35,150 nucleotides of DNA from Hyphomicrobiales bacterium (lineage in GTDB: Bacteria > Pseudomonadota > Alphaproteobacteria > Rhizobiales > Beijerinckiaceae), in assembly GCA_900473415.1 (NCBI GenBank), contig UCLR01000031.1, positions 1 through 35,150 of the forward strand. The letters are read 5' to 3'. Position numbers and translations under genes: made by a program. How positions within the stretch are numbered: position 1 is the stretch's first letter; each line of letters begins with the position of its first letter. The notes under the pieces were generated by a model. That model worked only from the letters and a program-made list of their open reading frames with translations. It had not been told where the DNA came from and searched no databases. Of this stretch, positions 31,079 to 35,150 are shown piece by piece.

Positions 31079-31726
31079 TCAGTTCCGCCGAAAAACCAGA
31101 CTCAGATTGTTAGCCGGCATCTCGATGACTTGTGGCGGGCCGAAGCCACTTGCGGCGGCGAGGGCGGCCACGGCATCGACCTCGCGCAGTCCCCAGCCCG
31201 GATCGCGGCTGCGCAGGCTTTCGTCGAAGGCGGCGTTGCTCGGCTCGAGCGGGCGGTCCGCCCGGAGATAGGGCCCGTAGAGATAGAGCGGCCGGCCCGG
31301 CTCCAGCAGGCCGCCCGCTTGCCGGAACAGCCCCTCCGCGGCCGCCCAGGGTGCGATGTGGATCATGTTGATGCAAAGGATCGCATCGGCGGCCTGTATC
31401 GGCCAATGCGTCGCACTCGCATTGATGACCAGCGGCGGGAGGATGTTGCCGAGGCCGGATCCCTGCGCCCAGGCCGCGATGCTCGCCACGGCGTCCGGAG
31501 AGGGGTCGCTTGGCTGGAAGGTCAGGTGCGGCAGGGCCCGCGCGAAGTGAACCGCATGCTCGCCGGAGCCCGAGGCGACCTCCAGGACGAGTCCGGCCTG
31601 CGGCAGGATGCCTTCGAGGACGGCCAGGATCGCATCGCGATTGCGCTGGGCTGCGGGCGCATGAAGGCGCGCATCGGCATCGGGGCGCGCATCGGCGGTC
31701 GGCTGCCAGAACGTCGGCTTGCTCAT
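31079..31726 (-). CDS. DUF938 domain protein (SAM methyltransferase-like)
   Basis: A 215-residue protein of the DUF938 family, which has a methyltransferase-type Rossmann fold. Motif I is VLEVASGSGEHAVHFARALP; a following acidic QPSDPSPD and the family-specific INMIHIAPWAAAEGLF are present. It ends with NNLSLVFRR, as usual. The reaction and substrate are unknown. It opens MSKPTFWQPTADARPDADARLHAPAAQRNRDAI, matching the typical A-x-R-N-x-x-x-I start. It stands alone; the 275 bases between it and the lipoprotein pseudogene hold no gene I can support. Confidence 0.88.
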   Translation of the reverse strand: MSKPTFWQPTADARPDADARLHAPAAQRNRDAILAVLEGILPQAGLVLEVASGSGEHAVHFARALPHLTFQPSDPSPDAVASIAAWAQGSGLGNILPPLVINASATHWPIQAADAILCINMIHIAPWAAAEGLFRQAGGLLEPGRPLYLYGPYLRADRPLEPSNAAFDESLRSRDPGWGLREVDAVAALAAASGFGPPQVIEMPANNLSLVFRRN

Positions 31727-31837
31727 GATCCACTCACGAATCTTTTGCCGCCCCCATCGCGTTGGGGCAGCGATCCGCTATAAGGGGCCTGGAAGTGGGC
31801 CGCCAGATGTCGCGGCTTCGCAGTAAGCAGGCTGGTT

Positions 31838-33121
31838 TTGCTAACCGAAATCCTGGTCGTCCTGGCGCTGACGATCCTCAATGGCGTCCTCGCCATGTCG
31901 GAGCTCGCCGTCGTCTCTTCCCGGACGGCCCGCCTCAAGGTCCTCAGCGATCAGGGCAACAAGGGCGCCACCACGGCTCTGCGCCTCGCGGAAAACCCCG
32001 GCCGCTTCCTCTCGACCGTCCAGATCGGCATTACGCTGGTCGGCGTGCTCTCCGGCGCCTTCTCGGGCGCCACGCTCGGCACGCGCCTCTCCGAATGGCT
32101 CGGCACGCACGGCTTCTCGCAGTCGGTGTCGGATACGCTCGGCGTCGGCCTCGTCGTCGTCGCGATCACCTATCTGTCGCTGATCCTCGGCGAGCTGGTG
32201 CCCAAGCAGATCGCGCTGCGCGATCCCGAGCGCATCGCTGCCCGCGTCGCGCCGACGATGTCGCTGCTGGCGCGGATCGGCGCGCCGCTGGTCTTCCTGC
32301 TCGACGTCTCGGGCAAGGCGGTGCTCGCCATGCTCGGCCAGAAGGGCGAGTCGGAGGAGAAGGTCACCGAGGAAGAGGTCCGCACCATCATCGCCGAGGC
32401 CGAGACGGCCGGCGTGCTGGAGCGCGACGAGCGCGAGATGATCGCCGGCGTGATGCGCCTGGCCGACCGCTCGGCGCGCGCGCTGATGACGCCGCGCCGC
32501 GAGGTCGAGGTCATCGACCTTTCCGACAGCCTGGAGCAGATCCGCGAGGAGCTTCGCGCGACGCGCCGTTCGCGCCTGCCGGTGCAGGACGGCGAGGCGG
32601 ATTCGATCGTCGGCGTCGTCGTGGTCAAGGACCTGATCGACTTCCTGTCCGCCGCCGATGGCGACCTGGAGAAGCTTCGTGCCCATGTGCAGGAGGCGCC
32701 GGTGGTGATGGACACCGCCGACTCGCTGCATGTGTTGCGCGAGATCCGGTCAAGCCGGGTCCATATGGCGCTGGTCTTCGACGAATACGGCCATTTCGAA
32801 GGCATCATCACGCCGGGCGACGTGCTGGAGGCGATCATCGGCGCCTTCCAGGAGGAGGAGGAGAGCGAGCCGGCCATCGTGACGCGGGCGGACGGCTCCT
32901 ATCTCGTCGCCGGCTGGATGCAGGTCGACGAGTTCTCGCATGAGCTCGGCATCCCGATCCCGCGCGATGCGGATTTCCAGACGGTCGCCGGCTTCGTGCT
33001 GGCCGAGATGAACCACCTGCCCAATGTCGGCGAGACCTTCGACAAGGGGCTGTGGCGCTTCGAGATCGTCGATCTCGACGGCCGCCGGATCGACAAGATC
33101 CTCGTCAGCCGGATCGAGTGA
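31838..33121 (+). CDS. CNNM/CorC (hemolysin-like) membrane protein
   Basis: A 427-residue protein with the standard layout of the family: an N-terminal CNNM (DUF21) membrane domain with about four hydrophobic segments (1-155), two CBS domains (about 205-330, including MTPRREVEVIDLSDS and LVFDEYGHFEGIITPGDVLEAI) and a C-terminal CorC_HlyC domain (DGSYLVAGWMQVDEFSHELG to the end). Members are linked to magnesium or cobalt transport; the old name hemolysin is not a functional statement. The start is a TTG at 31838, because the frame aligns with family starts there. It precedes the chromate operon by 119 bases with a promoter-like sequence between, so it is probably a separate unit. Confidence 0.92.
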   Translation: MLTEILVVLALTILNGVLAMSELAVVSSRTARLKVLSDQGNKGATTALRLAENPGRFLSTVQIGITLVGVLSGAFSGATLGTRLSEWLGTHGFSQSVSDTLGVGLVVVAITYLSLILGELVPKQIALRDPERIAARVAPTMSLLARIGAPLVFLLDVSGKAVLAMLGQKGESEEKVTEEEVRTIIAEAETAGVLERDEREMIAGVMRLADRSARALMTPRREVEVIDLSDSLEQIREELRATRRSRLPVQDGEADSIVGVVVVKDLIDFLSAADGDLEKLRAHVQEAPVVMDTADSLHVLREIRSSRVHMALVFDEYGHFEGIITPGDVLEAIIGAFQEEEESEPAIVTRADGSYLVAGWMQVDEFSHELGIPIPRDADFQTVAGFVLAEMNHLPNVGETFDKGLWRFEIVDLDGRRIDKILVSRIE

Positions 33122-33136
33122 GGCGTGACGCCGGTG

Positions 33137-33166
33137 TTGACGCCGGCGGCGCTTGCATGGTCTAAA
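33137..33166 (+). promoter_or_regulatory. Putative sigma70-type promoter of the chromate operon
   Basis: TTGACG at 33137-33142 and TCTAAA at 33161-33166 with an 18-base spacer, reading towards the ChrB gene. A hairpin GGGGTT/AACCCC (33175-33194) follows in the presumed leader. Confidence 0.4.
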
Positions 33167-33240
33167 TTGCGCAAGGGGTTCACCGCGACAACCCCGTGAG
33201 GCCACGGCCAAAAGATCGCGTCCAGCTTCCTAATCTTAGG

Positions 33241-34083
33241 ATGGACGCCATGTCTTCCAACGAACAGATCACGGTTTCTCAGCTTGCCCGGCTCGTCGGA
33301 CTGCCCGATGCGCCGGCCATTATCGATGTCCGCATCGATGAGGACATCCAGGCCGACCCGACCTTCCTGCCGGCGGCCGAGCATCGCGACTATCGCAAGG
33401 TCGCGGATTGGGCTCCGGCCTATGCCGAATGCCGACGCGTGGTCGTCGTCTGCCATCAGGGCCAGAAGCTCAGCGAAGGAACGGCGGCCTGGCTGCGGCA
33501 TGCCGGCATCGCCGCGGAAAGCCTGGAGGGCGGGCATGTCGCCTGGCGGCAGGCGGGTGGAACCGTCTTCTCACCGGTCAAGCTGCCGCCGCAGAGGTCG
33601 TCGGGCGGCAGTGTCTGGGTGACGCGGGCGCGGCCGAAGGTCGACCGCATCGCCTGTCCCTGGCTGATCCGCCGCTTCATCGACACCAGGGCAGTGTTCC
33701 TCTACGTCGCCGCCTCCGAGGTCGAGGCGGTGGCGGATCGTTTCGGCGCGACGCCCTTCGACATCGAGGGTGTCTTCTGGAGCCATCGCGGCGAGCGCTG
33801 CAGCTTCGACATCATGATCGAGGAGTTCGGGCTGAAGGCGCCTGCGCTCGACATGCTCGCCCGGATCGTCCGCGCCGCCGATACCGCGACGCTGGAGGCC
33901 GAGCCGCAGGCGGCGGGGCTGCTCGCCGCCTCGCTCGGCCTGTCGCGGATGTTCAAGCACGATCTCGAACAGCTCGAAGCGGGCATGCTCCTCTACGACG
34001 CCTTCTATCGCTGGTGCCGCGACGCGAGCGAGGAGACGCATAACTGGCCGTCGACCCGGCCCGTGGGGGAGGCGCGTCGATGA
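33241..34083 (+). CDS. chrB: Rhodanese-ChrB fusion, chromate resistance protein
   Basis: A 280-residue protein with two parts. Residues 1-115 form a rhodanese-like domain: IIDVRIDEDIQADP, then the active-site-type Cys in VVVVCHQGQKLSEG. Residues 120-280 are a ChrB domain (WVTRARPKVDRIACPWLIRRFIDTRAVFLYV, FGATPFDIEGVFWSHRGERCSFD, MLLYDAFYRWC). ChrB proteins regulate or assist chromate export, and this rhodanese-linked form is common in Alphaproteobacteria. ATG 33241 or 33250 are both possible; AGGA upstream favours the latter slightly. Its stop overlaps the chrA start (ATGA), so the two genes are translationally coupled. Confidence 0.9.
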   Translation: MDAMSSNEQITVSQLARLVGLPDAPAIIDVRIDEDIQADPTFLPAAEHRDYRKVADWAPAYAECRRVVVVCHQGQKLSEGTAAWLRHAGIAAESLEGGHVAWRQAGGTVFSPVKLPPQRSSGGSVWVTRARPKVDRIACPWLIRRFIDTRAVFLYVAASEVEAVADRFGATPFDIEGVFWSHRGERCSFDIMIEEFGLKAPALDMLARIVRAADTATLEAEPQAAGLLAASLGLSRMFKHDLEQLEAGMLLYDAFYRWCRDASEETHNWPSTRPVGEARR

Positions 34084-35150
34084 CGGTCGTGAGCGCGGGC
34101 GCCATCGAGCAGGCGCCCGAACGCTTGCCAAGCCTCGCGGCCGCCACCCGAATCTGGGCGCGCATCGGCCTGCTCTCGTTCGGCGGGCCGGCCGGGCAGA
34201 TCGCGCTGATGCATCGGGAGCTTGTCGAGGAGCGCCGCTGGATCGGCGAGGAGCGTTTCCTGCATGCGCTCAACTACTGCATGCTGCTGCCCGGGCCGGA
34301 GGCGCAGCAGCTCGCCGTCTATATCGGCTGGCTGATGCACCGGACGGTGGGCGGACTGATCGCAGGCCTGCTCTTCGTCATCCCCGGCGCCCTGGTGATG
34401 CTGGGGCTCAGCATCCTGTATGTCACGCTACGCCATGTGCCGTTGGTCGACGGGCTGTTCTTCGGGGTGAAGGCGGCGGTGCTCGCCATCGTCATCGAGG
34501 CGGGGCTCAGGATCAGCCGCCGGGCTCTCCGCAACGGCGCGATGGTGGCGGTGGCGATTGCCGCCTTCATCGCGATCTTCCTGTTCAAGGCACCGTTCCC
34601 GGTGATCGTGCTGGGCGCGGGGCTCGTCGGGCTGCTCGGCAGTCGCATACAGCCGAGTTGGTTTGGCAACGGGGCGGGCCATGGCGCGGCGGGACGGGCG
34701 ACAGTCGGCCTGCTCGACGGGCTGCTGGCGCGGGGTGAGTTGGCGCATGTCCGTCCCAGCGCCACGAAGGCCGCGGCCGTGCTCGCGGTCTGGCTACCGC
34801 TCTGGCTCGGGCCTGTCACACTGCTTTGGATCCTGACCGGCACGGGCAGCGTCTGGACGCAGATCGGCGGCTTCTTCAGCACGATGGCGGTGGTGACCTT
34901 CGGCGGCGCCTATGCGGTGCTGGCCTATGTGGCACAGGCTGCCGTCGATGGTTTCGGCTGGCTCGCGCCCGGCGAGATGCTGGATGGGCTAGGTCTTGCC
35001 GAAACCACGCCGGGGCCGCTCATTCTGGTGCTGCAGTTCGTCGGCTTCCTCGCCGGGTTTCGAGCGCCGGGCGCCTTGCCTCCGCTCGTCGCGGGCAGTC
35101 TTGGCGCGCTTCTGACCCTCTGGGTCACCTTCGCGCCGTGCTTCCTCTGG
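34080..35150 (+). CDS. chrA: Chromate transporter ChrA, 3' end beyond window
   Basis: At least 357 codons of a CHR-family chromate efflux protein; the gene is open at the window edge. The N-terminal half carries RIGLLSFGGPAGQIALMHRELVEERRWIGEERFLHALNYCMLLPGPEAQQLAVYIGW, the family signature. The second, homologous half begins TQIGGFFSTMAVVTFGGAYAVLAYVAQ and includes GLAETTPGPLILVLQFVGF. Many hydrophobic helices separate these, as expected for the two-domain form of about 400-450 residues. The ATG overlaps the chrB stop by four bases. It exports chromate across the inner membrane according to the family. Confidence 0.92.
   Translation, partial: MTVVSAGAIEQAPERLPSLAAATRIWARIGLLSFGGPAGQIALMHRELVEERRWIGEERFLHALNYCMLLPGPEAQQLAVYIGWLMHRTVGGLIAGLLFVIPGALVMLGLSILYVTLRHVPLVDGLFFGVKAAVLAIVIEAGLRISRRALRNGAMVAVAIAAFIAIFLFKAPFPVIVLGAGLVGLLGSRIQPSWFGNGAGHGAAGRATVGLLDGLLARGELAHVRPSATKAAAVLAVWLPLWLGPVTLLWILTGTGSVWTQIGGFFSTMAVVTFGGAYAVLAYVAQAAVDGFGWLAPGEMLDGLGLAETTPGPLILVLQFVGFLAGFRAPGALPPLVAGSLGALLTLWVTFAPCFLW

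Noticed and set aside
30896..31120. A small plus-strand frame reading AYPLDRELLSKQTALLGQKG and continuing into the DUF938 gene
   Set aside because: It looks mildly protein-like but runs antisense into a well-supported gene and has no ribosome-binding site; at most a remnant.
1..35150. CRISPR arrays, rRNA genes and insertion sequences
   Set aside because: No regularly spaced repeats, no rRNA-like stretches and no transposase reading frame were seen on either strand.

Overview
The window is GC-rich, gene-dense chromosomal DNA from an alphaproteobacterium, most likely of the order Hyphomicrobiales (Bosea-like or a relative). That placement is an inference from the gene families: Usg, BcsS, DUF2239, ExoD, the Anbu/transglutaminase/alpha-E/ATP-grasp operon, map next to radC, and a ChrB-ChrA pair. 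Coordinates and motifs below were read by eye; no database search was possible.

Left part (1-21.2 kb), mostly housekeeping: a BcsS-like outer-membrane protein, Usg, an ExoD-family membrane protein and a two-transmembrane GGDEF-EAL protein come first. The four-gene Anbu operon follows (CP ATP-grasp, alpha-E, transglutaminase-like, Anbu proteasome homologue; minus strand). Its transglutaminase-like member has Ala where the catalytic Cys should be. Next are DUF488 and radC, a frameshifted SGNH/GDSL hydrolase on the opposite strand, map, an FkbM methyltransferase, a CinA-type MoCF-domain protein, xanthine phosphoribosyltransferase and an EamA transporter. This part ends with DUF2239, a strongly divergent PEP-carboxylase homologue, an AMP-forming acyl ligase, a DUF1190 protein and tRNA-Leu(TAA).

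Middle part (21.3-30.2 kb), accessory DNA: the last 17 bases of the tRNA-Leu gene before its terminal A (21294-21310) recur exactly at 30158-30174. The 8.9 kb between them looks like an island integrated at the tRNA, although no integrase gene remains visible. Its cargo is a lasso-peptide gene cluster. One arm (+ strand) is a four-gene operon coupled by 4-base overlaps: PqqD-like RRE protein, B2 leader peptidase, HprK-like kinase, sulfotransferase. The other arm (- strand) holds a protein of unknown family, a 62-residue lasso precursor, a paralogue of the unknown protein, and the asparagine-synthetase-like cyclase. A SAM methyltransferase is divergent from the + arm. The predicted core is SIYATSGNDGTFGFSNVS, with a Ser1-Asp9 ring. 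The two unknown paralogues share five cysteines and flank the precursor; they are the best candidates for something undescribed.

Right part (30.2-35.15 kb), chromosome again: a lipoprotein gene broken by an in-frame amber codon, a DUF938 methyltransferase-like protein, a CNNM/CorC-type membrane protein, and a chromate-resistance operon (rhodanese-ChrB fusion, then chrA running off the window end).
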